Positions 36,139-45,290 of a stretch of 64,000 nt of DNA are shown here, one piece after another; positions within the stretch are counted from its first letter, which is position 1; each line of letters begins with the position of its first letter. The position numbers and the translations under genes were made by a program. The notes beneath the pieces were generated by a model. It was not told the DNA's origin. It did no database searches and saw nothing but the letters and a program-made list of their open reading frames with translations. Source of the DNA: Micavibrio sp. (GTDB lineage Bacteria > Pseudomonadota > Alphaproteobacteria > Micavibrionales > Micavibrionaceae); NCBI GenBank assembly GCA_026989265.1, contig JALSJP010000001.1, positions 62,001 through 126,000 on the forward strand, given 5' to 3'.

Positions 36139-36924
36139 ATGTATAAAAACACCACCGCATATGTCAGGCTTGCGCGCAACGCTAAAGAAGTAGAAGAGGC
36201 ACAAAAGCTGCGCTATAGAGTGTTTTATGATGAATATGGAGCAAAACCCTGCCCTAAAATGGCTGCCCAAAAACGTGATTTTGATGATTTTGATGAGATA
36301 GCCGATCACCTTATTGTGCTTGTAAAAGACGAGCAAACGGGAGCAGAAAAAATAGTTGGCACATACCGCCTGCTCCGCCAGAATATTGCTAAAAAGCACG
36401 GTAACTTTTATTCCAGCGGTGAATATAATCTTGATAACTTGTTAAATAGTAATCAGTTTTTATTAGAACTCGGGCGTTCTTGCGTGCTAGCCGAATATAG
36501 GACAAAGCCCATACTTAACCTGCTGTGGCAAGGCATAGCAGATTATATCACCGATCATAATATCGATTTGCTATTTGGTTGCGCTAGCTTTCAAGGCGTT
36601 GATATTAATGAAATAGCAGGTCAGCTTTCATATCTACATCACTTTCATTCAACGCCCGAAGATATGCGCCCTATTGCCCTACAAGATCAACATATTGATA
36701 TGAATATAGTCCCAAAAGACACAATAAATGAGCGCAGGGTGTTTGCCTCCCTGCCCCCTTTGATTAAGGGTTATTTAAGGCTAGGGGCTAGCATTGGCGA
36801 GGGCGCAGTTATTGACCACCAATTCAATACAATAGATGTATGTATAGTGGTGCAAACTAGCCTTATGACTGATAGATACCGTAAATATTACGAACGCAAA
36901 ATTCAAAAGACCATGCCAAAATGA
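36139..36924 (+). CDS. olsB: Ornithine N-acyltransferase OlsB (lyso-ornithine lipid synthase)
   Basis: The 261-residue GNAT-fold protein has EAQKLRYRVFYDEYGAKP and LELGRSCVLAEYRTKPILNLLWQGIADYI, matching the OlsB/acetyltransf_5 family, which also resembles autoinducer synthases. It adds a 3-hydroxyacyl chain from ACP to ornithine, giving lyso-ornithine lipid. The downstream gene overlaps by 4 bp and encodes the second acyltransferase, which fixes the pathway. In several bacteria ornithine lipids rise under phosphate limitation; I see no PHO box here. Confidence 0.88.
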   Translation: MYKNTTAYVRLARNAKEVEEAQKLRYRVFYDEYGAKPCPKMAAQKRDFDDFDEIADHLIVLVKDEQTGAEKIVGTYRLLRQNIAKKHGNFYSSGEYNLDNLLNSNQFLLELGRSCVLAEYRTKPILNLLWQGIADYITDHNIDLLFGCASFQGVDINEIAGQLSYLHHFHSTPEDMRPIALQDQHIDMNIVPKDTINERRVFASLPPLIKGYLRLGASIGEGAVIDHQFNTIDVCIVVQTSLMTDRYRKYYERKIQKTMPK

Positions 36925-37688
36925 AACCATATTTGAAATTTATCTTATTTATATTAATAACGATTCCTATTGTGATTTTGCAGTGGGTTTTGCTGCTGTT
37001 TCATAAAGGGCGCGGGGCTTATATTCTACCATATATTTGGCACAAAGCCGTATGTGCTATTTTCCAAATTAAAGTAGAAATCACCGGCAAACCAAGCAAT
37101 CAAGCTCAAACCATTTATGTTAGCAACCATCTATCATATCTCGATATCCCCGTTATAGGCAGCGTTTTGCGCGCCTCATTTGTTGCAAAAAAAGATGTCG
37201 CGTCATGGCCTGTGTTTGGATTACTATCAAAATTACAGCAAACTGCATTTATAAGCCGTGATAGAGCAGATGCTAGGCAAGCTAAGGGTAATCTTGATAA
37301 TATGCTAAATGAAGGGAAGAGCCTTATTATATTCCCCGAAGGAACTTCAACCGATGGCAGGGAAGTTATCCCCTTTAAATCAAGCTTATTTTCTATCGCG
37401 ATGAAAGAAAATTTAAAAGATATATATGTGCAGCCATTTACAATAAAAATGGAAAGTGTGGGTAGCAAACCTGTTGCAAACCAAGAGAACCGTGATTTAT
37501 ACTCTTGGCACATTAATATGGATACACCGCTTGGCGAGCATTTATGGCTATTTGCGCAAAGCCGCGGCGCAGTAATTTTCCTGATTTTTCATGAACCAGT
37601 AAAGGCTCATGATTTTGAAAACAGAAAAACACTTGCCAAAGCATGCCAACAAGCCGTATCAAATGGACTAACAAATAATTTTTCATGA
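36921..37688 (+). CDS. olsA: 1-acyl-glycerol-3-phosphate/lyso-ornithine lipid O-acyltransferase OlsA
   Basis: The 255-residue PlsC-family protein has an N-terminal membrane helix (residues 6-28), the acyltransferase motif NHLSYLDIP (HX4D), the FVAKKDVASWPVFG region and FPEGTSTDG. Pairing with olsB by a 4-bp overlap points to O-acylation of lyso-ornithine lipid; general lysophosphatidate acylation is also possible. It acts at the cytoplasmic face of the inner membrane. Confidence 0.87.
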   Translation: MKPYLKFILFILITIPIVILQWVLLLFHKGRGAYILPYIWHKAVCAIFQIKVEITGKPSNQAQTIYVSNHLSYLDIPVIGSVLRASFVAKKDVASWPVFGLLSKLQQTAFISRDRADARQAKGNLDNMLNEGKSLIIFPEGTSTDGREVIPFKSSLFSIAMKENLKDIYVQPFTIKMESVGSKPVANQENRDLYSWHINMDTPLGEHLWLFAQSRGAVIFLIFHEPVKAHDFENRKTLAKACQQAVSNGLTNNFS

Positions 37689-37697
37689 GGATTTAAA

Positions 37698-37913
37698 ATG
37701 AATATAACCCCCGAAGAAATGGCACAATTAAAAGCCTATCTTGACCGCACATTAAAAACCCCTAACCTTACGGTTAAAATGCGCGAAAAAGCAGCGGATT
37801 CTATCGAAGTCATGGTTGATGGCGAATTTATAGGGCTTATCTATAAGATCGAAGATGAAGGCGAAGTGTCGTTTAGCTTTGAAATGGCTATACTTGATAT
37901 TGATCTTGTTTAA
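37698..37913 (+). CDS. DUF3126 family protein
   Basis: The 71-residue protein begins NITPEEMAQLKAYLDRTLKTP and contains SIEVMVDGEFIGLIYKIEDEGEVSFSF, the DUF3126 pattern seen in alphaproteobacteria at this length. GAGGA lies 7 nt before the ATG and overlaps the olsA stop region, so it is cotranscribed with olsBA. Function is unknown. Confidence 0.85.
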   Translation: MNITPEEMAQLKAYLDRTLKTPNLTVKMREKAADSIEVMVDGEFIGLIYKIEDEGEVSFSFEMAILDIDLV

Positions 37914-38352
37914 GTTTTTTACAATATTTTTGCTAATTATAATATTGATTTCACGCCCTGTCATGGCTGTGGAGCAGCTTAGTTTTGGCGATAAAGTAAG
38001 CCCTTCACTGAAATATCAAATAAACACTCTGCTTGGGGAAGTGTATGAGACAGATATATCGCTATATCATATAGCAAATATTGACCTTAATAATGATGGT
38101 ATTGATGAGCATATTTTAAAACGCAAGACATGCGAGGTTAGTAAAAACCAGTGCATATACAGCATTATTGCAGAAAAAGATGGTAAAATTATATTATTAT
38201 CTAAAATAAGAGCCAAAAACCTTATCATTGGTGAAACATCTTCATTTGGCATAAAAGACATATTGGTATTCAAAAATGAAATAAATGATTATAACTTTGA
38301 TATATATATGTGGTCGCCGTCCCAAAAAATGTATATAATGAATATTGAGTAA
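37906..38352 (+). CDS. Secreted hypothetical protein, start overlapping DUF3126
   Basis: The frame is open from an ATG at 37855, but that would overlap the DUF3126 gene by 59 bp and put charged residues before the signal. A TTG at 37906 gives a good signal peptide (FKFFTIFLLIIILISRPVMA) and an 8-bp overlap, so it is preferred. No clear ribosome site is seen for either. The mature domain of about 127 residues contains NIDLNNDGIDEHIL, a calcium-loop-like motif resembling VCBS/FG-GAP repeats, and two cysteines. Function is unknown. It heads a run of three secreted-protein genes. Confidence 0.6.
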   Translation: MFKFFTIFLLIIILISRPVMAVEQLSFGDKVSPSLKYQINTLLGEVYETDISLYHIANIDLNNDGIDEHILKRKTCEVSKNQCIYSIIAEKDGKIILLSKIRAKNLIIGETSSFGIKDILVFKNEINDYNFDIYMWSPSQKMYIMNIE

Positions 38353-38373
38353 GTATAGGGGCAGAATAAAAGA

Positions 38374-39753
38374 GTGCTAAAACTAAACCTCATTATTGTA
38401 ACTATTATATTTCTAGGTATATCGCTTGGAGGTAGAGCTGTTATGGCTGCTTGCTCACCTGGAATCCCATGCACTGGCTATGATATATATACCAACACAG
38501 ATTCGGGAACTAATGCTTCTTTTAGTGGCGCAAAAACTGGCACGCCTGCTCCTCACGCAAATGTAACAGGCGCAACAACCAGCGCATGTGATGGTAACTT
38601 TATGAACCAAATTTACAGCCGCGCATTTCTAGAGGGTAGCCGCGAAGTCATTATGAGCGAACAAATAATTCATAAGCCTGACAGCGTTCTCGAATATACC
38701 TGCTTTGACCAATTTATAAATATGGCGGCGCATAATGCTGGCACAGCATTTAGTGAAAGCCAAAAATGGTCAAATACTTCTGTTTCATTGTTAACGGCAG
38801 ATGATACAGCCTCTACAACAATAATAAACCAAACAGCACCAGCAAGTCTGCTCCCAGACCAACTTATGCATTCCGTGTTTTCAGATGAAAGATTAGACAA
38901 TGTGCTAGAAGATTTCTTGTTTGATATTTTGCAAGATTATGTTGATGATAATTTTGACCATACTTTTATGGGTGAGAGTATAATCATTGATAATGATATA
39001 AATACATCCCAAATTGGTGCTAATAGCTATGCATGTACCCATATGGAAACTATATGGAATATTGCGCGCTGCATAGATTTTGGTGAGGATGACAGATTTA
39101 GATCGTTTGAGCATTTAGTGAATTTTGATCCGCGCTCTATTCCTCAATCATGTTCACCTGGTAATGAGTCTGATGACACAATTGAGGCGGGGAATGATAC
39201 TACTAAATATGAAAATGTATCATCTGGTGGTGGAATATTTAGTAAAATGCCTATTGATCTAAAAACCATATTCTACACTGATCCTATAACAGGAGTAGAC
39301 TTAAATTTGGATTTAGATGGTGTAAATAACTGCCCTCCTGCTGGCGGCGCTGTTTCTGGCGTTGAAACAGACATATCAAATGACATAATCAGGGTTGCTA
39401 ATAACTGCGACAGCGAGACGGTGAATGATCAATTAAATATGTATTCATCATTCGATATAATGAAAACATATACAGACATGATAAAGGGTTTTGGTCTATA
39501 TATCCCTGGCACTGGAAATGTCACTGGGATAATAATTTGCTCCGCGCCATTGCCTACGGGGATTCCTGTCATTACATATAATATAACAAACTCATTATCT
39601 GGTGGAATTGACGCAATGGAAAGATCATACGAATTTCACTTTGATCATATTTGCCCAAATGCAGGATGTTATTATCAACCAATTAAAGTTCCATATATTT
39701 GGGGGGCGCCAATACCTGCTGTGGGTACAGGACTGTGCCTACCAATTTTATAA
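38374..39753 (+). CDS. Secreted cysteine-rich protein, paralogue 1 (KPDSVLxYTCFDQ family)
   Basis: The 459-residue product starts with GTG and has a signal peptide (residues 1-25, ending AVMA). A low-complexity Ser/Thr/Gly region (residues 30-70) precedes a conserved block with ACDGN, SRAFLEGSREVI and KPDSVLEYTCFDQ (101-113). A second block reads SYACTHMETIWNIARCIDF (218-236) and ends near IPQSCSP; a C-terminal block reads ICPNAGCYYQP. All three blocks recur in the next gene, with matching cysteines, so both are paralogues with shared disulfides. I do not recognise the family. The middle section (about 265-400) is unique to this copy. Confidence 0.75.
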   Translation: MLKLNLIIVTIIFLGISLGGRAVMAACSPGIPCTGYDIYTNTDSGTNASFSGAKTGTPAPHANVTGATTSACDGNFMNQIYSRAFLEGSREVIMSEQIIHKPDSVLEYTCFDQFINMAAHNAGTAFSESQKWSNTSVSLLTADDTASTTIINQTAPASLLPDQLMHSVFSDERLDNVLEDFLFDILQDYVDDNFDHTFMGESIIIDNDINTSQIGANSYACTHMETIWNIARCIDFGEDDRFRSFEHLVNFDPRSIPQSCSPGNESDDTIEAGNDTTKYENVSSGGGIFSKMPIDLKTIFYTDPITGVDLNLDLDGVNNCPPAGGAVSGVETDISNDIIRVANNCDSETVNDQLNMYSSFDIMKTYTDMIKGFGLYIPGTGNVTGIIICSAPLPTGIPVITYNITNSLSGGIDAMERSYEFHFDHICPNAGCYYQPIKVPYIWGAPIPAVGTGLCLPIL

Positions 39754-39811
39754 ATATTTTGATTATAATGAATAATAGAGTATAAAAATAATGAAGACAA
39801 AGGATATGAAA

Positions 39812-40714
39812 ATGAAATCAGTATTAAGCAAGACTTATTTATGGCTATTGCTATTATTTGCGTTTTCTTTGCCATTAACCCCTTTTGCTGCAAAAGCAGG
39901 ATCAGTAATTGCGGACAGCCCATGCGACAACGCATATTATGAATCCCTAACGGCTCGTGCTTGGCTGGAAGCTCAAAGGGAAATAACCCAAAATCAAAAT
40001 ATAATCCTAAAACCAGATAGTGTATTGCAATATACATGCTTTGACCAGTTAGTGTGGGAACTCGGCGATCACGCCGATGAAATGTTAAGTGAGACCAATT
40101 ACTATGGAACTCCATTAAACACTAGCAGCATGGATAATGCATTAAATAATTTAGTATTAGCATCTATTGGAGCGTTCGCTAGTGGCAACTATACAAGCCT
40201 TAGTTTACTTAGCGGGCACCCTGCTGGAACAGCTATCCAACACAAAGTTTCAGACACATATTCTGGAAGTTCTTCATATAGCTGTGATGTAATGAAGCAA
40301 GTATGGCATGCTGCAAAATGTATTAACTTTATAAACGACGCGGAATATGATGGTTTTCATACATTTAGCGAATATGCAACAAACCCGCTTGATAAGCGTC
40401 ACTTGCCTAGCGCTTGTATGCCATTAATGGGTAATTGGGCAACAAACTTAGCCTCTGCATTAAGCACAGGACCTTGGACAAATGACCCTCTTCAAACATA
40501 TCAAGCGCAAACAACGCCGCAAACTTGTTCTGGTGCTAACTGCCCTTGTAGTGGCAACCCCATACCTACAGGCGTTGTCGTTTCAGGACAAAGTCCTGGC
40601 CCGGCAAGTTATGATGAGAAAATCTGCTTACAACCTGGTTGTCGTTATCACCCTGGTGGATTTCCTCTGGTTCCTAGTGGAAGCGATGTTGCGGAAGGGT
40701 GTTACGGTAATTAG
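39812..40714 (+). CDS. Secreted cysteine-rich protein, paralogue 2 (KPDSVLxYTCFDQ family)
   Basis: The product is 300 residues from the ATG at 39812, which has AAGGA 7 nt upstream; in-frame ATGs at 39791 and 39806 are less well placed. A signal peptide ends near FAAKA. The mature part repeats the blocks of the preceding gene: SPCDNAYY, RAWLEAQREI, KPDSVLQYTCFDQ (67-79), SYSCDVMKQVWHAAKCINF (155-173), LPSACMP and ICLQPGCRYHP near the end. It lacks the long central insert of paralogue 1. It lies 58 bp downstream in the same direction, consistent with tandem duplication and divergence. Function is unknown. Confidence 0.75.
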   Translation: MKSVLSKTYLWLLLLFAFSLPLTPFAAKAGSVIADSPCDNAYYESLTARAWLEAQREITQNQNIILKPDSVLQYTCFDQLVWELGDHADEMLSETNYYGTPLNTSSMDNALNNLVLASIGAFASGNYTSLSLLSGHPAGTAIQHKVSDTYSGSSSYSCDVMKQVWHAAKCINFINDAEYDGFHTFSEYATNPLDKRHLPSACMPLMGNWATNLASALSTGPWTNDPLQTYQAQTTPQTCSGANCPCSGNPIPTGVVVSGQSPGPASYDEKICLQPGCRYHPGGFPLVPSGSDVAEGCYGN

Positions 40715-40731
40715 CAGACCGCTCCTAGTGC

Positions 40732-42015
40732 ATGTATCAAATATATAAAATATTAACAGCGCTTAGCACTCCGTTACTTACAGCGATATTAAACAAGCGC
40801 CTTAAGGCAGGTAAGGAAGATCCTAATCGCATTCGGGAAAAGCTATCAATCATTGATAAGCCGCGCCCTGATGGAGATTTAATCTGGATACATGCAGCAA
40901 GTATAGGTGAGGCGCAATCAACATTAGTTATTATCGATAACCTCCTAGCATCAAATAAAAATTTAAACATAATTGTTACAACAGGGACTCTTACCTCCGC
41001 TCAAATAATGGAAGAAAAACTCCCAAAACCGCAAGCATTTCATCAATTTTATCCTTTAGACCATCCTAAATGGGTGGCTAGGTTCGCAAATCACTGGAAC
41101 CCTGATTGCGTTATCTGGATGGAATCAGAATTATGGCCAAACATGCTTCATGAGATTAAACGCCGCAAAATTCCTGCATTTCTTATTAATGCGCATATGT
41201 CAGAAAAATCATTTAGGTCGTGGAAACTATTAAAATCATTAACAAAATCAATGTTATCGGCATTCAACAAAGTGCTTTGTCAGACTGATATAGATAAAAA
41301 GCGGTTTAGCGCACTTGGCGCATCAAATATAGTAGTTACTGATAATTTAAAATATAGCTCCCCTGCCCTTACATATGACAAGGTAAATTTAGATAAACTG
41401 CGCGATATAACTTTGGGGCGGGTAATATGGCTATATGCCAGCACCCATGCGGGCGAGGAAGAAATAGCATGCCGCTCTCATATTGAGCTTAAAAAGCAAT
41501 TTCCTAACTTGCTTACCGTGATAGTGCCGCGCCACCCTGATAGGCGAGATGATATAAAAAATAAATGCAGCGAATTTGGACTTAATATAAAATTTAGAGG
41601 CTTCGAAAAATCACTGCCTAATGTGCATGATGATATATATATCGCTGATACTCTTGGTGAGCTTGGGTTGTTTTATAGGCTTGCGCCGCTTGCTTGTATT
41701 GGCAGGTCATTTAGTGATGATGGCGGTGGCGGACATAATCCTATAGAAGCAGCGCAATTAGGCTGCGCCGTAATTCATGGCAATAATGTTCAAAACCTAC
41801 AAGATATTTTCGAAGAGATGAACAAGGCTAAAGCAGCTATTTGTATAGAGAAACCTGAAAACCTATCCTTAGTAATAGAAACATTACTTAGTGATAATAA
41901 TAAAATGCTTGAGCTACAAAATGCAGGAAAGCAATATGCACAAAATAAAAACAATGTTATAGATGGGGTTATGTCAGAAATAAAACCTGTATTAAGTATT
42001 TTAAATGCCGATTAA
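40732..42015 (+). CDS. waaA: 3-deoxy-D-manno-octulosonic acid (Kdo) transferase
   Basis: The 427-residue product has an N-terminal membrane segment and the Kdo-transferase N domain (IWIHAASIGEAQS, VTTGTLTSAQIM, WMESELWPNML), followed by a GT-B C domain (GHNPIEAAQLGCAVIHG). WaaA attaches Kdo to lipid IVA at the inner membrane. The 3' end overlaps lpxK by 11 bp, and lpxK overlaps the acyltransferase gene, giving a compact lipid A operon. Confidence 0.94.
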   Translation: MYQIYKILTALSTPLLTAILNKRLKAGKEDPNRIREKLSIIDKPRPDGDLIWIHAASIGEAQSTLVIIDNLLASNKNLNIIVTTGTLTSAQIMEEKLPKPQAFHQFYPLDHPKWVARFANHWNPDCVIWMESELWPNMLHEIKRRKIPAFLINAHMSEKSFRSWKLLKSLTKSMLSAFNKVLCQTDIDKKRFSALGASNIVVTDNLKYSSPALTYDKVNLDKLRDITLGRVIWLYASTHAGEEEIACRSHIELKKQFPNLLTVIVPRHPDRRDDIKNKCSEFGLNIKFRGFEKSLPNVHDDIYIADTLGELGLFYRLAPLACIGRSFSDDGGGGHNPIEAAQLGCAVIHGNNVQNLQDIFEEMNKAKAAICIEKPENLSLVIETLLSDNNKMLELQNAGKQYAQNKNNVIDGVMSEIKPVLSILNAD

Positions 42016-42997
42016 AACCCCTAAATTCTGGTATAGGAATAGCCGCTCTACTCCGCCATTAATAGAGCGCATAATGACCCCTTTAAGCATTATTTATAAG
42101 CTCGGGCATAAGCTAAATCTTAGTAAAGCCATTACAAATACAGCTCCTATTCCTGTTATTTGCGTTGGCAATATAACGGCGGGGGGAAGCGGTAAAACCC
42201 CTAGCATCATAGCTTTGCACAAACTTATAGAAAAACACAAAATATATAATGCACCCTATTTTTTATCGCGCGGCTATGGCGGATCAGAAAAATCGCCAAG
42301 ACGCATATCGGTTCATGATGACGCAAATGAAACTGGGGATGAACCATTATTGCTTGCAAGTCATTCAAATACAATAATTTCTGCACGCCGTTATGATGGT
42401 GCAATGCTTGCTTATAATATGGGCGCAGATATTGTTTTAATGGATGATGGCTTTCAAAATCAAAGCCTTTATAAGGATTTGTCATTTATAGTAATTAATG
42501 GAAAAACTGGTCTTGGGAATGGAAAGATGATTCCCGCGGGTCCTTTGCGAGAGTCTGTAGAAGATGCCCTAAAACGCGCCAATGCCGTTATTATAATTGG
42601 TGATGATGAAAGCGATATTAAGACAATAATCCCTAAAAATATTCCTGTATTTAAGGCATATATAAAACCATCAAATATAGATAAGATTGATAGAGATGCC
42701 CCCTATATTGCGTTTGCGGGACTGGCTCATCCGCAGAAATTTCATGATACTTTGTTGGAAAATAATATAAATATAGCTTCTTTCCATGAATTTTCTGACC
42801 ACCATAAATTTTCACCAAAGGAAATAGACCGGCTAATTAAAGAGGCAAAAGATAACGGATCAAAGCTCATTACAACTGAAAAGGACTATATGAGAATCCC
42901 CGATAAATACCGTGAGTTTATCGAATATTTCCCAATAGAGCTAGTTTGGAAAAATGAAGCAGATATATTGCAACTACTTCGAGGACTTAGCAAATGA
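42005..42997 (+). CDS. lpxK: Tetraacyldisaccharide 4'-kinase
   Basis: The 330-residue P-loop kinase has ICVGNITAGGSGKTPS (Walker A near residues 56-64), FLSRGYGGSEKS, LMDDGFQNQSL and a C-terminal half with ITTEKDYMRI, all LpxK signatures. It phosphorylates the 4' position of the lipid A disaccharide at the inner membrane. It overlaps waaA by 11 bp and the next gene by 4 bp. Confidence 0.95.
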   Translation: MPIKTPKFWYRNSRSTPPLIERIMTPLSIIYKLGHKLNLSKAITNTAPIPVICVGNITAGGSGKTPSIIALHKLIEKHKIYNAPYFLSRGYGGSEKSPRRISVHDDANETGDEPLLLASHSNTIISARRYDGAMLAYNMGADIVLMDDGFQNQSLYKDLSFIVINGKTGLGNGKMIPAGPLRESVEDALKRANAVIIIGDDESDIKTIIPKNIPVFKAYIKPSNIDKIDRDAPYIAFAGLAHPQKFHDTLLENNINIASFHEFSDHHKFSPKEIDRLIKEAKDNGSKLITTEKDYMRIPDKYREFIEYFPIELVWKNEADILQLLRGLSK

Positions 42998-43860
42998 AGA
43001 AGGCTAGCTATTTTTTAGAAGGAATATTGCTAAATGCTTTATTTATATTTTTCAAAATACTTCCGCCCAAAACGGCATCTAATATCGGTGGATGGTTAGG
43101 GCGTAATATAGGAGCAAAGCTTGGCACGAGCCGCACTGCGCGCCTCCATATTATGAAGGCTATGCCAGATACTACTCAAGATAAGGCGGACAAGATTATT
43201 GGCGGTATGTGGGATAATTTAGGGCGCATAATAGCAGAATACCCGCATTTAAAGCATATAGGCGCAAATCTCACGACCATAGAAAACAAAGAGGAGTTGG
43301 CAAGTCATATAAATGACCCGCGCCCTATTATATTTATTGGCGGACATATCGGCAATTGGGAGATTAACGGCTCAGCTACTTTTATGCAGCTAGACCACGC
43401 GGTTAATCTGACTTATCGCGCGCCAAATAATCCATGGGCAGATAGGCTGCTTGAAAAAGCGCGGACAATGGGCGGCAAGTTAAAAGCATTCCCAAAATCT
43501 CGAAAAAGCGGCAGACTTCTTATAAATACCCTTAAAAATCACGGCTCTTTAGGTATTTTAATAGATCAAAAATACAATGAAGGCATCGAAGTTGATTTTT
43601 TTGGCATGGCTGCGATGACTAATCCCGTTTTTGTGCAGCTAGCGCAGAAATATAATGCTCTTCTTATTCCTATAAGATGCGTGCGCAAAAAAGGCTGTGA
43701 TTTCAGCCTTATAACCTACGAGCCTATTGATTTATTCGATGACAATGGCGATGCCCTAGAAATAAAAGATGTTATAAAAGATGCTAATGCTCTTTTGGAG
43801 GGGTGGATAAAGGAAAAGCCAGAACAATGGCTATGGCTGCATAAACGCTGGAAAGATTAG
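42994..43860 (+). CDS. Lipid A late acyltransferase, LpxL/HtrB family
   Basis: The 288-residue membrane-anchored acyltransferase has the HX4(D/E) motif in GGHIGNWEING, then LTYRAPNNPWADRLL, GILIDQKYNEGIEVDFFG and a C-terminal EQWLWLHKRWK typical of LpxL/LpxM. It adds a secondary acyl chain to Kdo-lipid IVA. Overlap with lpxK and position after waaA confirm the pathway. Which chain and position it acts on cannot be told from sequence. Confidence 0.9.
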   Translation: MKKASYFLEGILLNALFIFFKILPPKTASNIGGWLGRNIGAKLGTSRTARLHIMKAMPDTTQDKADKIIGGMWDNLGRIIAEYPHLKHIGANLTTIENKEELASHINDPRPIIFIGGHIGNWEINGSATFMQLDHAVNLTYRAPNNPWADRLLEKARTMGGKLKAFPKSRKSGRLLINTLKNHGSLGILIDQKYNEGIEVDFFGMAAMTNPVFVQLAQKYNALLIPIRCVRKKGCDFSLITYEPIDLFDDNGDALEIKDVIKDANALLEGWIKEKPEQWLWLHKRWKD

Positions 43861-43924
43861 ATTGATTATAGGCAATAATTAATGCATAAAAGCTTGTGTA
43901 AAATTAATAAAAAGATGAGTGAAT

Positions 43925-45283
43925 ATGAATTGGGCGACAGATAGCTGGAGAAATAAACCAGCATTACAACTACCGACTTATAAAGATGCGGCTTTGTTAA
44001 AAGCTACAGAAGAGGAGTTATCAAAGCTCCCTCCCCTTGTTTTTGCTGGCGAAGCGCGGAGACTGCAAGAGCATTTAGCCCATGTTGCCAATGGCAAAGC
44101 ATTTCTTTTGCAAGGCGGTGATTGCGCCGAGAGCTTTGCCGAATTTAATGCTAATAAAATCCGTGATACATTCCGCGTTATTTTGCAAATGGCGGTTGTT
44201 ATGACATATGCTGGCTCTATGCCGATTGTAAAGATTGGGCGCATGGCTGGACAATTTGCAAAGCCCCGCTCTAGCGATAGTGAAACAATTGACGGTGTTA
44301 CCCTACCAAGCTATCGTGGTGATAATATAAATGCGCTTGAATTTACCAAAGAATCGCGTGAGCCTGATCCGCGCCGTATGGTTAAAGCATACCACCAATC
44401 CGCAGCAACTCTAAATCTGCTGCGTGCCTTTGCTAGTGGCGGATATGCTAATCTTAACAAGGTGCATAAATGGAATTTAGGATTTGTTAAAGACTCTCCA
44501 CTTGGCGAACGCTATCAAGAACTAGCCAATAATATTGGTGAGGCTTTACGCTTTATGGAGGCATGCGGCATTAATTCGCAAAGTTTTCCATCGATAAAGG
44601 AAACAAGTTTCTACACTTCTCATGAGGCGCTGCTTTTGCCATATGAAGAAGCCTTAACGCGCCAAGATAGCCTTAGCGGTGATTACTATGATACTTCCGC
44701 GCATATGTTGTGGATTGGTGCGCGCACTCATCAGCTTGAAAATGCGCAAGTGGAATTTATACGAGGCATTAAAAACCCGATTGGGCTTAAATGCTCGCCT
44801 GATCTTGATGTTGATGAGCTACTCCGTTTGATCGATATCTTAAATCCTGAAAATATTGCGGGGCGTTTGACATTAATTGCGCGCATGGGGCATGACAAGG
44901 TTGAGACAAGCCTTGCGCCATTGTTACGCGCAGTTAAATCGGAAGGGCGCAGCGTCGTATGGTCTTGTGATCCTATGCATGGCAATACTATAAAGTCATC
45001 ATCGGGCTATAAAACCCGTCCATTTGATATGATTTTAGCGGAAGTTAAGGGATTCTTTGCTGCTCATAGAGCGGAAGGAACTCACGCGGGCGGAGTTCAC
45101 CTTGAAATGACAGGACAAGATGTTACGGAATGTGTTGGCGGGGCGCACGCAATAGCGGATGAGGATTTATCAAGCCGTTACCACACACATTGTGACCCAC
45201 GCTTGAATGCTAATCAGGCTTTGGAAATGGCGTTTTTAATATCTGATGAGCTGAAAAATACGCGCCCTATATGTGAAGATTAA
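43925..45283 (+). CDS. DAHP synthase, class II
   Basis: The 452-residue plant-type AroA_II enzyme has [25 protein letters not shown]-like text ([14 protein letters not shown]), [29 protein letters not shown] and [15 protein letters not shown]. It condenses phosphoenolpyruvate with erythrose 4-phosphate, the first step of the shikimate pathway. The ATG at 43925 is preferred to an in-frame GTG at 43919. nadE follows closely. No other shikimate gene is in the window. Confidence 0.95.
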   Translation: MNWATDSWRNKPALQLPTYKDAALLKATEEELSKLPPLVFAGEARRLQEHLAHVANGKAFLLQGGDCAESFAEFNANKIRDTFRVILQMAVVMTYAGSMPIVKIGRMAGQFAKPRSSDSETIDGVTLPSYRGDNINALEFTKESREPDPRRMVKAYHQSAATLNLLRAFASGGYANLNKVHKWNLGFVKDSPLGERYQELANNIGEALRFMEACGINSQSFPSIKETSFYTSHEALLLPYEEALTRQDSLSGDYYDTSAHMLWIGARTHQLENAQVEFIRGIKNPIGLKCSPDLDVDELLRLIDILNPENIAGRLTLIARMGHDKVETSLAPLLRAVKSEGRSVVWSCDPMHGNTIKSSSGYKTRPFDMILAEVKGFFAAHRAEGTHAGGVHLEMTGQDVTECVGGAHAIADEDLSSRYHTHCDPRLNANQALEMAFLISDELKNTRPICED

Positions 45284-45290
45284 AGATATT

